From positions 3,100,001 to 3,164,000 of the forward strand of contig NZ_OZ035533.1 in NCBI RefSeq assembly GCF_964033635.1: DNA of 64,000 nucleotides. The letters run 5' to 3'. Shown here one piece after another: positions 54,398 through 63,103 of this stretch. This DNA is from Chitinophaga sp. MM2321. Lineage in GTDB: Bacteria > Bacteroidota > Bacteroidia > Chitinophagales > Chitinophagaceae. A program made the position numbers and the translations under genes. The notes under the pieces were generated by a model, which made no database searches, had not been told where the DNA came from, and saw only the letters and a program-made list of their open reading frames with translations. Each line of letters begins with the position of its first letter. The stretch's first letter is position 1.

Positions 54398-54970
54398 CTA
54401 TTTGATCAGTATATAAAGAACCAGTAGTTGGGAGAGATTGGTTCGCAGGTAGGACACCGCCCTGCCCAGTTGATTTTGCACTGTTTTCCTTGATAAGGAG
54501 AGCTTCTGCGCTATTTCATCTGTAGAAAGTCCCTCTTCAAAATAATACCGGAAGATCTTCTTCCGCTGGACTGGCAATGTATCTACAAGCGTGTGATAAG
54601 CCTGGAGAAAATCGTTTCTCAAAGCAACAGCATCAGCACTATCACCGTGCAGCTGTATATTATCATGGATTAATTGTTCAAAGGGGATGTAGCGCCGTTC
54701 TCTTTCAAAGAGGTTTAATACCCGGTTACGAACGGAAACATGGAGATATGCCGGCAGATTTGCTATTTGCAGTTCGGCTTTCTTCAGCCATAAGTTGGCA
54801 AAAATATCTTGTGTAATATCCTGTGCCTGGTCATGATTCCTCAATCGTTTCAGCGCACTTTTATAAACTGTTTCCCAATATCTCTCATATAAAATATGAA
54901 AAGATTTAATGCTGCCTTCCCGGACATCCTGCCACAATAAATAATCCTGATCCTGGTGAATAGATGTCAT
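54398..54970 (-). CDS. ECF RNA polymerase sigma factor, FecI-type (PUL C)
   Basis: The 190-residue protein has sigma region 2 (SFHILYERYWETVYKSALKR, DQAQDITQDIFANLWLKKAE) and region 4 (VDTLPVQRKKIFRYYFEEGLSTDEIAQKLSLS). The C-terminus is hydrophobic (LSQLLVLYILIK), as in the sigma factor of PUL A. It is transcribed with FecR and should switch on PUL C. The sialidase gene lies 88 bp upstream on the same strand. Confidence 0.94.
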   Translation of the reverse strand: MTSIHQDQDYLLWQDVREGSIKSFHILYERYWETVYKSALKRLRNHDQAQDITQDIFANLWLKKAELQIANLPAYLHVSVRNRVLNLFERERRYIPFEQLIHDNIQLHGDSADAVALRNDFLQAYHTLVDTLPVQRKKIFRYYFEEGLSTDEIAQKLSLSRKTVQNQLGRAVSYLRTNLSQLLVLYILIK

Positions 54971-55058
54971 AATTGCCTAGTTTACAATAACTTAACTATA
55001 TTACTCCTGGCTTTACAATTTTTATCTGCTGTACTTTATGAGATCACAAAACCTGCAT

Positions 55059-56213
55059 TTACTCTTTAACGAAATCTGAAAATGCCAGCTCCTCAAATAC
55101 GATCCCTTCATAGGGTCCTTTGTGACCGGCCTCATATAAGCAGCCCAGATTTCCATTCGGTAGTACTACTAAATTTGAATAGGCAACGGGCCCTGCATGT
55201 AATAACTTTTTAAGCGGCCACGTTTTTCCATTATCATAACTGATCCTGACGGTCATGGATATACGATCTTCTGTGCTGGCCGGATTAGAAAAGGCAAGGA
55301 ATGATTTCCGTTTAGGAAACTCATACCGGAGGAGGCTTCCCTGGCAAACCGGTTCTATTAAGGTACTGTCGCCATATACGTTTGACCAGCTGGCGCCTCC
55401 ATCCTTGCTGGTGGCTACCTGCCGGATGCGGTTCTCACTGTTATTACGCATATTCAGCATCAGCGTTCCATTGGATAACTCTGCTACCGTGCATTCATTT
55501 ACCTGGTCTTTAGGAACGATCCCACCCAGTTTCCAGTTATTACCACCGTCATCAGAATAGATCGCATGAGAAAAGTATCTCATCGTTTCATTATCAATAT
55601 GGTCACATGGGACTACTAACCTTCCTTTGTACTTACCTTTCTTTATCTGGATGCCATTCACAGGTCCGGTAGCGTACCAGTTCCAGTTATTCTTTTTTAC
55701 ATCGCTGGTAATTTCCCGTGGTGCAGACCAGGAGGCGCCATCATCTGAGGATGAAAGTACATATACCCGGCGTGTATCTTTGCTTACCTGGTGAATAATA
55801 GCATCTTCCTTATCAGCGCCTAAATTCCAGGTAGCCAGCAAGATAATTTTACCAGTCCGCTGATCTACAACGGGCGCCGGATTACCACAGGTATTGTCTG
55901 CATCATTCCATACCATCTCTATTCCGGTCCAGGTTTTACCACCGTCAAAGGATCGTTTTACTACCAGGTCTATATCTCCTGCATCACTGCAATCATGCAT
56001 ACGGGCTTCTGCAAAAGCGAGTAAGGTACCTTTAGTGGTAGTGACTATTGAAGGAATGCGGAAACAAATGTATCCTCCCTCTCCACTCTTATATATATTA
56101 TTTAATGACTGGGCGGAAGCCGTTTTATTTCCTGCCAGCAACAACCAACATATGCAAAATAAACTAACTATATATGAAATGGAATTTATCCGTACTTGTG
56201 AAGCTTTGATCAT
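55059..56213 (-). CDS. Exo-sialidase, GH33-type, secreted
   Basis: The 384-residue protein has a signal peptide (to TASAQS), the sialidase FRIP motif (YICFRIPSIV, first arginine of the triad) and five Asp-box repeats: SFDGGKTW, SSDDGASW, SDDGGNNW, SKDGGASW and SYDNGKTW, which mark a six-bladed propeller. HDCSDAGDIDLVVKRS supplies the acidic loop. It should release terminal sialic acid or a related sugar from host or environmental glycans. It lies just upstream of the PUL C regulator genes and may belong to the locus. A 22-bp inverted repeat lies 61 bp upstream of its start. Confidence 0.9.
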   Translation of the reverse strand: MIKASQVRINSISYIVSLFCICWLLLAGNKTASAQSLNNIYKSGEGGYICFRIPSIVTTTKGTLLAFAEARMHDCSDAGDIDLVVKRSFDGGKTWTGIEMVWNDADNTCGNPAPVVDQRTGKIILLATWNLGADKEDAIIHQVSKDTRRVYVLSSSDDGASWSAPREITSDVKKNNWNWYATGPVNGIQIKKGKYKGRLVVPCDHIDNETMRYFSHAIYSDDGGNNWKLGGIVPKDQVNECTVAELSNGTLMLNMRNNSENRIRQVATSKDGGASWSNVYGDSTLIEPVCQGSLLRYEFPKRKSFLAFSNPASTEDRISMTVRISYDNGKTWPLKKLLHAGPVAYSNLVVLPNGNLGCLYEAGHKGPYEGIVFEELAFSDFVKE

Positions 56214-56273
56214 AACTTATTTCTTACTACCAGGGGAGGCCGTGGAATATTTTTTTCATTTGTTCTTGTAAAG

Positions 56274-56295
56274 TGTAACACCAGTGCATGTTACA
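56274..56295. promoter_or_regulatory. Inverted repeat upstream of the sialidase gene
   Basis: TGTAACA and TGTTACA are perfect 7-bp inverted arms separated by 8 bp (CCAGTGCA). The site is 61 bp before the sialidase ATG, in the divergent gap with yegP. It could be an operator for either gene. Confidence 0.4.
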
Positions 56296-56452
56296 AACGC
56301 GCGGAATAAACATACAATTATTTTCGAGGTTGTTATAATTAAATTCATATTTATAAAACTTATGCGCATGATCTTTCCATAAACCTTCGTTGAATCTTTA
56401 TGGACCAGGTTCGGTTTTTTTGTTAATTTTACTAACAATAAAAACAAACCAT

Positions 56453-56785
56453 ATGTCTAAATTTGTTATCACCAAAAGTTCTAATGGAGAGTATCGGTTT
56501 AAATTGAAAGCAGGTAATGGAGAAGTAATCCTTGTTAGTGAAGGTTACAATTCAAAGACCGGTTGTCAAAACGGTATTGATTCTGTTAAGAACAATGCTT
56601 CTCATGATGAACGTTATGAGAAAAAGACATCTTCCAATGCCAAACATTACTTTAACCTGAAAGCTACAAACGGGCAGGTAATTGGCACCAGTGAAATGTA
56701 CGAATCAGCAGCAGGACGCGATAATGGTATCGCCTCCGTAAAATCCAACGCAGCCGGCGCCCTGGTTGATGATCAGACAGCCTAA
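56453..56785 (+). CDS. YegP-family protein with two DUF1508 repeats
   Basis: The 110-residue protein is made of two DUF1508 repeats of about 50 residues: KFVITKSSNGEYRFKLKAGNGEVILVSEGY with NGIDSVKNNA, and AKHYFNLKATNGQVIGTSEMY with NGIASVKSNA. Such proteins are small, soluble and probably bind something; their role is unknown, although they are often stress-induced. The frame extends upstream to 56390, but family length and the ATG at 56453 fix the start. A long hairpin follows the stop. Confidence 0.9.
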   Translation: MSKFVITKSSNGEYRFKLKAGNGEVILVSEGYNSKTGCQNGIDSVKNNASHDERYEKKTSSNAKHYFNLKATNGQVIGTSEMYESAAGRDNGIASVKSNAAGALVDDQTA

Positions 56786-56795
56786 TTTTAAAAGA

Positions 56796-56844
56796 TAACG
56801 GCTGCCTGGATCTACTTCCAAAAGAAGCATCCGGGCAGTCGTTA
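56796..56844. terminator. 16-bp hairpin between convergent yegP and esterase genes
   Basis: TAACGGCTGCCTGGAT pairs with ATCCGGGCAGTCGTTA (two G-T pairs) around a 17-nt loop. On the minus strand it is followed by TCTTTTAAAA, so it may terminate the esterase gene. There is no T-run on the plus side. Confidence 0.5.
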
Positions 56845-56883
56845 AAACAGTATAAGCATTTATTTCTTTTGACCTCTCCTATG

Positions 56884-57798
56884 TTATTTCATCCAGCCGC
56901 TTTGTTGCATCCAATAAATACAACGTCCAAACCACTCTTCAAATGAAGGCGTTTTCAAAAAGCCATGTCCTCCTTTGTTATAAATATGCATCGTTGCCGG
57001 TACTTTATTCGTTTTCAGCTGCAAATAAAAATTGACGCTATTCTCAACCGGTACCACGATATCATCAGTGGCATGCACCAGGAAGGTAGGCGGCGTCTGG
57101 CTGTTTACATGCAGCTCATTAGAGAAGAAGTTGATTTGCGCAGGCGTTGGCGTAGTCGTCGCTAACAGGTTGTTACGGGAACCGATGTGTCCGATTCCTT
57201 TCGAAAAACTGATAACAGGATACACCAGGATCATGAAGTCCGGACGTAGACTGATATTTTCTTTGTTGCTGATGAGGGCTTTGTCAAAATGTGTACCCGC
57301 AGTTGACGCCAGGTGACCACCTGCAGAAAAGCCCATGATACCGATCTTCCCGGTATCTACCTGCCACTTGCCGGCATTTTGTCTTACCGTCTTAATGGCC
57401 TGCTGTGCATCCTGTAATGGTCCTATGGAAGGATCTTCCTGGAACTGTTTATCCGGCAACCGGTATTTGAGTACAAATGCTGTAATACCCTGTTTATTAA
57501 AAGCCTTCGCTACATCAGCCCCTTCCCGGTTCATCAGCAATACGCCGTAACCGCCACCAGGACAAATAATCACGGCCATACCGTTGGCCTGACCCGCTGG
57601 CGGCTGGAATACTGTCAGCGTAGGACGGGATACTTTGTAAGCCAGCATGCCTACTTCCCCATTATTCTTGCTGGTTTCTGCGTTCTTTGCGTTGGTGGAA
57701 TTAGGAATAGCGCCGGGATACAAAGGTAATTCCTCCTGTGCGATAGCGGGCAATATCCATAAACAACAAAACAGTGATACGGTAATCTTTCTGAACAT
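56884..57798 (-). CDS. Alpha/beta hydrolase (BD-FAE/acetyl-xylan-esterase-like), secreted
   Basis: The 304-residue protein has a signal peptide (to LPAIAQ) and an alpha/beta fold: MAVIICPGGGYGVLLMNREG (oxyanion region), GIMGFSAGGHLAS (nucleophile elbow GxSAGG), VHATDDIVVPVENS (Asp) and YNKGGHGFLKTP (His). All three catalytic residues are present. Relatives remove acetyl or feruloyl groups from xylan or other plant glycans. It lies downstream of the repeat element and the quinone reductase gene. Confidence 0.87.
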   Translation of the reverse strand: MFRKITVSLFCCLWILPAIAQEELPLYPGAIPNSTNAKNAETSKNNGEVGMLAYKVSRPTLTVFQPPAGQANGMAVIICPGGGYGVLLMNREGADVAKAFNKQGITAFVLKYRLPDKQFQEDPSIGPLQDAQQAIKTVRQNAGKWQVDTGKIGIMGFSAGGHLASTAGTHFDKALISNKENISLRPDFMILVYPVISFSKGIGHIGSRNNLLATTTPTPAQINFFSNELHVNSQTPPTFLVHATDDIVVPVENSVNFYLQLKTNKVPATMHIYNKGGHGFLKTPSFEEWFGRCIYWMQQSGWMK

Positions 57799-57870
57799 AT
57801 TTTTTATCTTATTTTAAAGCATGTAGTTAGCGGATAGTAAAATATAATATTTATATCACAATATATAATG

Positions 57871-58079
57871 CCCCCTCCCAGCCTCCCCCGAAGGGGGAGG
57901 AGAAAGGAAATGAGGGCTTATTTTCGCCGTTATGGTGGCTATCTAATGTAGGTAGATAATATTATGTCATCTGGTCACATAAGGTACTCCCGTATTATCT
58001 GTAAAATGGTTATAATCAAAGGTCAGAATAAGCCCTCGTTTCCTTTCTCCTCCCCCTTCGGGGGAGGCTGGGAGGGGGC
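57871..58079. repeat. REPIN-like inverted-repeat element
   Basis: Two roughly 53-bp copies in opposite orientation (57871-57923 and 58027-58079) flank about 103 bp of AT-rich sequence. Each copy contains the hairpin CCTCCCCC/GGGGGAGG and differs at one base inside the alignable part (GAAATGAGG against GAAACGAGG). Inverted pairs of GC-rich palindromes a short distance apart are the form of REP doublets (REPINs) mobilised by RAYT transposases. No transposase is present here. The right copy contains the stop and last codons of the upstream gene. Confidence 0.75.
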
Positions 58080-58673
58080 AATTAAAATTTTATCCAGATG
58101 CTGACGATATAATTTCATATCGTGCACTACATCAGCATTCTTTTCCACGTCATGAAAATGGATGCCTTCCAAAGGTTCCATGCCGGTAAAAGCATTCATG
58201 CGATGAAAACCAAACATGGGTCCATCATCCACACTACGTTCATTAAAAAACTCACCGGGTAATGTAAAAGCGGTAGCAGGCGCATTCCAGGAAGTAGTGA
58301 CCATATACTTTCTTCCATGAAGGGTTCCACCGGTACCGTAATTAATAGCAGGGTTTGCAGAAGAACGTCCATCACTCCGGTAAATACCTTTCTGATGGCC
58401 TTCTGTAAATATCTCATCAATATACTTCTTCATACCATAAGGTAACTGGAACCACCAGATCGGTGTATGATAAATAACCACATCTGCCCATACATAATTT
58501 GCTACTTCCTGACTGACGTCATATGTTTCGTTGATATCCGTTGATCTTACTTCAAATCCGGGTTGGTTGCTAAAAAAGTCCAGCGTGGTATCAAAGATTG
58601 TTTTATTGAAACGGCCGCCGGAGTGTCCGAAAACCTGACCACCATTGATTACAAATATTTTTCTCGTTTCCAT
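58023..58673 (-). CDS. MdaB-like NAD(P)H quinone oxidoreductase with repeat-encoded tail
   Basis: The 216-residue flavodoxin-fold protein matches the MdaB/NAD(P)H dehydrogenase (quinone) family: KIFVINGGQVFGHSGGRFNK, DVVIYHTPIWWFQLPYGMKKY, HGRKYMVTTSWNAPATAF and FHRMNAFTGMEPL. It should reduce quinones by two electrons with FAD or FMN. The natural end is near YRQHLDKIL; the last 18 or so residues (APSQPPPKGEEKGNEGLF) are encoded by the right arm of the repeat element, so insertion of the repeat replaced the original stop. The ATG at 58673 is chosen over an upstream codon. Confidence 0.9.
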   Translation of the reverse strand: METRKIFVINGGQVFGHSGGRFNKTIFDTTLDFFSNQPGFEVRSTDINETYDVSQEVANYVWADVVIYHTPIWWFQLPYGMKKYIDEIFTEGHQKGIYRSDGRSSANPAINYGTGGTLHGRKYMVTTSWNAPATAFTLPGEFFNERSVDDGPMFGFHRMNAFTGMEPLEGIHFHDVEKNADVVHDMKLYRQHLDKILIAPSQPPPKGEEKGNEGLF

Positions 58674-58812
58674 TTCTGTGTTCTTTTTAATTGTTGAACA
58701 CAAAATTAGGTTGTCGCACACTATTATTAAAATAATACGAATAATGGCTTTATATCATAATTATAATAGTATTACTATGGAAGATGTGTTAAAAGGTGGG
58801 CTGATTTTATTG

Positions 58813-59319
58813 TCAAGGCACAATATCGTACAGGGTTTGTTCATTATTACCAAATACTTCCATCATTATATTTTGTCCGATTGAAGCCGTTTGAGCAGCA
58901 TTGCTTTCTGTGATTATGCGCAGCACCGGTGCGGGTTCGGATGAATGATAGGCTGGTTGATTTCCATATGTCGTCATCCATGTTTTATAATGATGCTGTT
59001 GCGCAAAAGTCTTTAATTTATCTATCCACAGTTTTTGTTCTTCCGTCATCACTTCAAATTCAATCGCATATAAATTGCCTTCCTGCACAAAATAAATACA
59101 GTCGGTTCCATTTGATGTAATTCCAAAAAAATCAGCATCAAGGTCGCCGTTTTCAAATTTATTCAGCAGTTCTGGTAGGGCTGTTATTTTAATCTGTTTA
59201 GCCATAGGCATATTTGTTACATTTTGCTGAGAGTCTTTGACATTACTCACCTGTCCACACGATGCGACAAGGCAGCATAGACCGATTGAATAAGCGAGTA
59301 TAATTGCTTTTTTTCTCAT
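58813..59319 (-). CDS. Small lipoprotein of unknown function
   Basis: The 168-residue protein has a lipoprotein signal (SIGLCCLVASCGQVSN). The mature part is mixed alpha/beta with ITALPELLNKFENGDLDADFFGI, YAIEFEVMTEEQKLWIDKLKTF and APVLRIITESNAAQ. I recognise no family. It stands alone on the minus strand, divergent from the LVIVD gene. Confidence 0.7.
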   Translation of the reverse strand: MRKKAIILAYSIGLCCLVASCGQVSNVKDSQQNVTNMPMAKQIKITALPELLNKFENGDLDADFFGITSNGTDCIYFVQEGNLYAIEFEVMTEEQKLWIDKLKTFAQQHHYKTWMTTYGNQPAYHSSEPAPVLRIITESNAAQTASIGQNIMMEVFGNNEQTLYDIVP

Positions 59320-59470
59320 TATTAAATGCTTGCATAAAAATAGGTCATATAGTTAAGATTCCTGTTATCCTTCCATCCTTTCCCGGACACCCACCTTCTC
59401 TTGTCAGAAAAAATGTTTGCATAAAGTAACTTTTATCATGCATGTCCGTTTGACAATAAACTTCTTCCCT

Positions 59471-60757
59471 ATGTATCTGTACTTTTACCGCATCATGCAG
59501 GCTACCCTGCTCCTAACCCTGATGATAGCAGCTGGTGGCTGTATGAAAGATTCCTGTAACCGGCGTGTCCCTTCCAGAATCTATACCCCCGTCTATAAAA
59601 GCCTGGCTGACATCAGAAGTGCGGTCAAAGAAGAAGCGCCGCGGGCCATGGAACAACCCGGAAAAATTTATATCTATGGCCGTTATATCTTCCTGAATGA
59701 GCTAGGTGAAGGCATTCACGTTATAGATAACTCTTCTCCCAATGCACCTAAAAACATCGCATTTGTCAATATTCCGGGAAATGTGGATATCGCTGTTAAA
59801 GACAATATCCTTTATGCCGACAGCTACCTGGACCTCGTTGCGCTTGATATCAGCGACCCACTGCATATTCAGGAGGTAAACAGGATTCAATCCGCGTTTG
59901 CTTCCCCGGGTTATCAATATGGTATTTACACAGATACGACCAAGGGTATTATCATATCCTTTAACATCCGCGACACCGTACTGCATTACTCCTGTAAAAA
60001 CGATAGATGGGACGGGGAATACATGTATGATAAGGCACTAAACTCCGTGACGATAGCCAGCAATACCAATATGACTGGTCCTTCTGCAACCGGGAAAGCC
60101 GGTTCCACCGCCAAATTCGGGCTGGCAACCAACTATCTCTACACCGTTAACAATAATAATATCCAGACCTTTAATGTACAACAAGCTGCGAAGCCACAAA
60201 AGAAAAGCTCCGTACGACTAAACCTTGCAGCGGAAACGATCTTTCCTTATAACAAACATCTTTTTTTAGGCACTACCACCGGTATGGCTATCTATGATAT
60301 TAATGATCCCGAAACACCGGTATTCAAAAGCATGTACCAGCACATTACAGGCTGTGACCCTGTTATTGTTCAGGATAACCTGGCCTATGTAACGCTGCGT
60401 GGTGGCGTTTCCTGCAATATCGCCGCAGCAAATACACTGGATGTAATTGATATTAAAAATCCACAACTGCCGTCACTCCTGAAAAGTTATCCTATGTTAA
60501 GTCCCTATGGCCTCGGACTGGATAACAATAAACTTTTTGTATGCGAAGGCCCCAACGGTTTAACATGCCTGGATGCAACAGATCCTTTGGCAATAACCAC
60601 CATCCAATCTATCAAGGAAATAAAACCGTTTGATATAATACCGGAAGGTAATGACATTGTGTTGGTAACGGCTGAAGACGGGCTTTATCAGTATAACCTG
60701 AAGAACCCGGCCACGCCTGTATTACTGAGTAAATTAAGTGTTGCTTCCAAAAACTAA
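59471..60757 (+). CDS. LVIVD-repeat beta-propeller lipoprotein
   Basis: The 428-residue protein has a lipoprotein signal ending in LMIAAGGC and six or so LVIVD-type repeats of about 45 residues: GIHVIDNSSPNAPKNIAFVNIPG, LVALDISDPLHIQEVNRI, MAIYDINDPETPVFKSM, LDVIDIKNPQLPSLLKSY, LTCLDATDPLAITTIQSI and LYQYNLKNPATPVLLSKL. This forms a surface-exposed or periplasmic propeller, probably for binding. The frame extends upstream to 59417; the ATG at 59471 gives the best signal peptide. It is 5 bp from the barrel gene. Confidence 0.83.
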   Translation: MYLYFYRIMQATLLLTLMIAAGGCMKDSCNRRVPSRIYTPVYKSLADIRSAVKEEAPRAMEQPGKIYIYGRYIFLNELGEGIHVIDNSSPNAPKNIAFVNIPGNVDIAVKDNILYADSYLDLVALDISDPLHIQEVNRIQSAFASPGYQYGIYTDTTKGIIISFNIRDTVLHYSCKNDRWDGEYMYDKALNSVTIASNTNMTGPSATGKAGSTAKFGLATNYLYTVNNNNIQTFNVQQAAKPQKKSSVRLNLAAETIFPYNKHLFLGTTTGMAIYDINDPETPVFKSMYQHITGCDPVIVQDNLAYVTLRGGVSCNIAAANTLDVIDIKNPQLPSLLKSYPMLSPYGLGLDNNKLFVCEGPNGLTCLDATDPLAITTIQSIKEIKPFDIIPEGNDIVLVTAEDGLYQYNLKNPATPVLLSKLSVASKN

Positions 60758-60762
60758 TCTAC

Positions 60763-61392
60763 ATGTACCGTATATTCCGATCCGGCAGCTTGCTGTTGCT
60801 ATTATACTTTTGCGCCTGGCTACCGGCGATGTCACAATCACACAACAATGCTGACACCGCGAAATCAGTAATCATTCCGGATACCCTGAGCCGGCACGGC
60901 TTCTATAACATCAATGAAGTAGGTGTTACCATCTCCGATGACGCCGGTGTGCTGGCAAAATTCATACTGGGATATCGCTTTGCCTACAAATGGCAGGTAG
61001 GCCTAGGGATAGGACTGGATGCATACAGGCTGCGGTCTGCACCGCTGTTTACTGATCTGCGCTATGACTTCAGTACAAAAAAAACGACCTTCTTTTTATA
61101 TGGGGGCGCCGGAGTGGCCATTCCATGGCTTACCGAGAAGCAGTGGTCGCAACCCTATCGCGGAAAACCGGATAGAACAGACGCGGGATTGTATAGTCAG
61201 GCAGGGGTCGGTTATAAATTCAGGTGGGATAACCGTAACAGCATACACGTTGCTGTGGGTTTCTCCCACACTGCTATGAAGCAGCAATACTCGTTATCAT
61301 TTTACGAACCAGCAGGACCGCCCAAACTGGACTATGAAGTATATGACTACAAATTTACCCGGTTAAACATTTCTTTCGGCCTCACCTTATAG
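60763..61392 (+). CDS. Predicted outer-membrane beta-barrel protein
   Basis: The 209-residue protein has a signal peptide (to PAMSQS) and amphipathic strands such as GVTISDDAGVLAKFILGYRF, TTFFLYGGAGVAIPWL, NSIHVAVGFSHTAMKQQ and a final FTRLNISFGLTL, as in small outer-membrane barrels. It starts 5 bp after the LVIVD lipoprotein stop, so the two are co-expressed and may form one complex. No family name can be given. Confidence 0.75.
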   Translation: MYRIFRSGSLLLLLYFCAWLPAMSQSHNNADTAKSVIIPDTLSRHGFYNINEVGVTISDDAGVLAKFILGYRFAYKWQVGLGIGLDAYRLRSAPLFTDLRYDFSTKKTTFFLYGGAGVAIPWLTEKQWSQPYRGKPDRTDAGLYSQAGVGYKFRWDNRNSIHVAVGFSHTAMKQQYSLSFYEPAGPPKLDYEVYDYKFTRLNISFGLTL

Positions 61393-61402
61393 TGAATACA
61401 AG

Positions 61403-61448
61403 AAAAATCCGGCAGCAGGTTTTCATCGCTACCTGCTGCCGGATTTTT
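61403..61448 (+). terminator. Rho-independent terminator after the barrel gene
   Basis: An 18-bp stem AAAAATCCGGCAGCAGGT/ACCTGCTGCCGGATTTTT with a 10-nt loop ends in T residues, 11 bp after the stop codon. Confidence 0.9.
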
Positions 61449-61571
61449 GTTTTATGACACGTCCTAACGGTAGCCTCCTTCACATTTAGCAAAATACGGG
61501 TTGGTCATTGTTGAATTAACCGGTTATTTTGTATTGGAAACTGAAAGAGGCAGGTTATAAAACGTATTGGT

Positions 61572-62159
61572 ATGAATAGTGTAAACATATTACCCGCAGA
61601 TGGTGAAGCATATTTTTATCCTGATTTTTTTTCTGTAGAAGAAAGCGACCGGCTATGGATGTCACTCCGCGAAAACATCCAATGGAAACAGGAGCCTGTC
61701 ATCATTATGGGAAAGGAGATCATGCAGCCAAGACTTACCGCCTGGTACGGGGATAAAGGAAAATCCTATAGCTATACAGGCATCTCTATGGACCCTCTTC
61801 CCTGGACGGAGGAGCTGATGATGATAAAAGAACGGATAACAGCAGCTTCCGGACACGCATTCAACAGCGCCTTGCTGAATTATTACCGCGATGGTAACGA
61901 CAGTGTAGGCTGGCACCGGGATAATGAAAAATCACTCGGCATAAACCCCACGATTGGCTCCGTGAGCTTCGGCACACCGCGAACGTTTCATTTCAGGCAT
62001 TATCGGGACAAGCAACTAAAGACGAAGATCCTGCTCACACATGGCAGTTTCTTACTAATGACAGGAGCAACCCAACACAACTGGTTACACAGTATTCAAA
62101 AAGAGCCGAAAATTACCGGTGGCCGTATCAACATCACATTCCGGACGATAACCCGATAA
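61572..62159 (+). CDS. alkB: AlkB-type 2-oxoglutarate/Fe(II) DNA repair dioxygenase
   Basis: The 195-residue protein removes methyl groups from 1-methyladenine and 3-methylcytosine by oxidation. NYYRDGNDSVGWHRDNEKSLG supplies the His and Asp iron ligands, QHNWLHSIQ the second His, and RINITFRTI the 2-oxoglutarate-binding arginines. It is close to human ALKBH2/3-like bacterial members. It lies next to an Ada-type regulator/methyltransferase, which fits the adaptive response to alkylation. Confidence 0.9.
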   Translation: MNSVNILPADGEAYFYPDFFSVEESDRLWMSLRENIQWKQEPVIIMGKEIMQPRLTAWYGDKGKSYSYTGISMDPLPWTEELMMIKERITAASGHAFNSALLNYYRDGNDSVGWHRDNEKSLGINPTIGSVSFGTPRTFHFRHYRDKQLKTKILLTHGSFLLMTGATQHNWLHSIQKEPKITGGRINITFRTITR

Positions 62160-62202
62160 TACAACTTCGCAAGAAACGGGTTTTAATTCCCTCATACAGT
62201 TC

Positions 62203-62210
62203 TTAATTTT
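62203..62210 (+). promoter_or_regulatory. -7 promoter box (TAATTTTG) of the Ada-type gene
   Basis: TAATTTTG matches TAnnTTTG exactly and is 16 bp before the ATG at 62227. It overlaps the TTG that could otherwise be a start at 62209. Confidence 0.5.
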
Positions 62211-62226
62211 GAATAAATTCAGGATC

Positions 62227-63072
62227 ATGGAAACACAACAGGAATTGGATTATAAAAGGATAGCAGAAGCCATCAGTTTTATCAGGGAAAATTTCAAGGA
62301 ACAACCCGGACTGGATGAAACAGCGGAACATGTTCACATGAGTCCTTTTCATTTTCAGCGGATGTTCCGGGAATGGGCAGGTGTAACACCCAAGCAGTTT
62401 TTGCAATACCTGAGTGTAGAACATGCAAAAGCCATCCTGAAAACCACCGGCGCCAGCCTGTTTGATACTGCTATAGAGAGCGGGCTTTCCGGCACGGGAA
62501 GGTTGCATGATCTGTTCATCAAAGTAGAAGGGATGACACCCGGTGAATATAAAAATGGCGGGGCCTCCCTGCAGATCAATTATTCTTTTGCTGATAGTCC
62601 GTTTGGTAAAATCATTGTTGCTTCCACTAATAAAGGCATCTGTCATATGGCGTTTGCCGACGAAGGGGAAGAAAAGGCATTTGCCGGGTTAACAGCGATC
62701 TTCCCCAATGCGCATTACAGCAGGATCGTGGATATGATCCAACAAAATGCGTTGTTCGTATTCACCCAGGACTGGAGCAAACTGGATGAAATCAAGCTGC
62801 ACCTGAAAGGAACGGATTTTCAGATAAAAGTATGGGAAACCCTGTTGCAGGTGCCTTCCGGCGGTCTGACCACTTATGCGAACCTCGCGAAAAAAGCGGG
62901 CTATGAAGGTGCATCACGTGCCGTAGGTACTGCTATAGGCAACAATCCGGTGGCTTTCCTGATACCTTGTCACCGGGTGATCAAATCTACCGGGGAAATA
63001 GGCCAGTACCACTGGGGAGCCATCCGCAAGAATGCAATAATAGGCTGGGAAGCATCTCACCAGAACCGGTAA
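62227..63072 (+). CDS. Ada-type transcriptional activator/O6-methylguanine methyltransferase
   Basis: The 281-residue protein joins an AraC-type DNA-binding domain (about 5-105, FHFQRMFREWAGVTPKQFLQ) to a methylated-DNA-cysteine methyltransferase domain (about 115-280), with acceptor Cys in FLIPCHRVIKSTG and the preceding AVGTAIGNNPVAF. The N-terminal phosphotriester domain of E. coli Ada is missing, so how it is switched on is unclear. It repairs O6-methylguanine and may regulate the neighbouring alkB gene. The ATG at 62227 follows a promoter box. Confidence 0.92.
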   Translation: METQQELDYKRIAEAISFIRENFKEQPGLDETAEHVHMSPFHFQRMFREWAGVTPKQFLQYLSVEHAKAILKTTGASLFDTAIESGLSGTGRLHDLFIKVEGMTPGEYKNGGASLQINYSFADSPFGKIIVASTNKGICHMAFADEGEEKAFAGLTAIFPNAHYSRIVDMIQQNALFVFTQDWSKLDEIKLHLKGTDFQIKVWETLLQVPSGGLTTYANLAKKAGYEGASRAVGTAIGNNPVAFLIPCHRVIKSTGEIGQYHWGAIRKNAIIGWEASHQNR

Positions 63073-63103
63073 AATATATAAATACCACTGAAGAAAATAA
63101 CAC

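Noticed and set aside
58645..58884. 79-codon plus-strand open frame between the quinone reductase and the lipoprotein gene
   Set aside because: MdaB genes often sit by an HxlR-type regulator, so I looked for one, but this frame overlaps both genes and has no helix-turn-helix.
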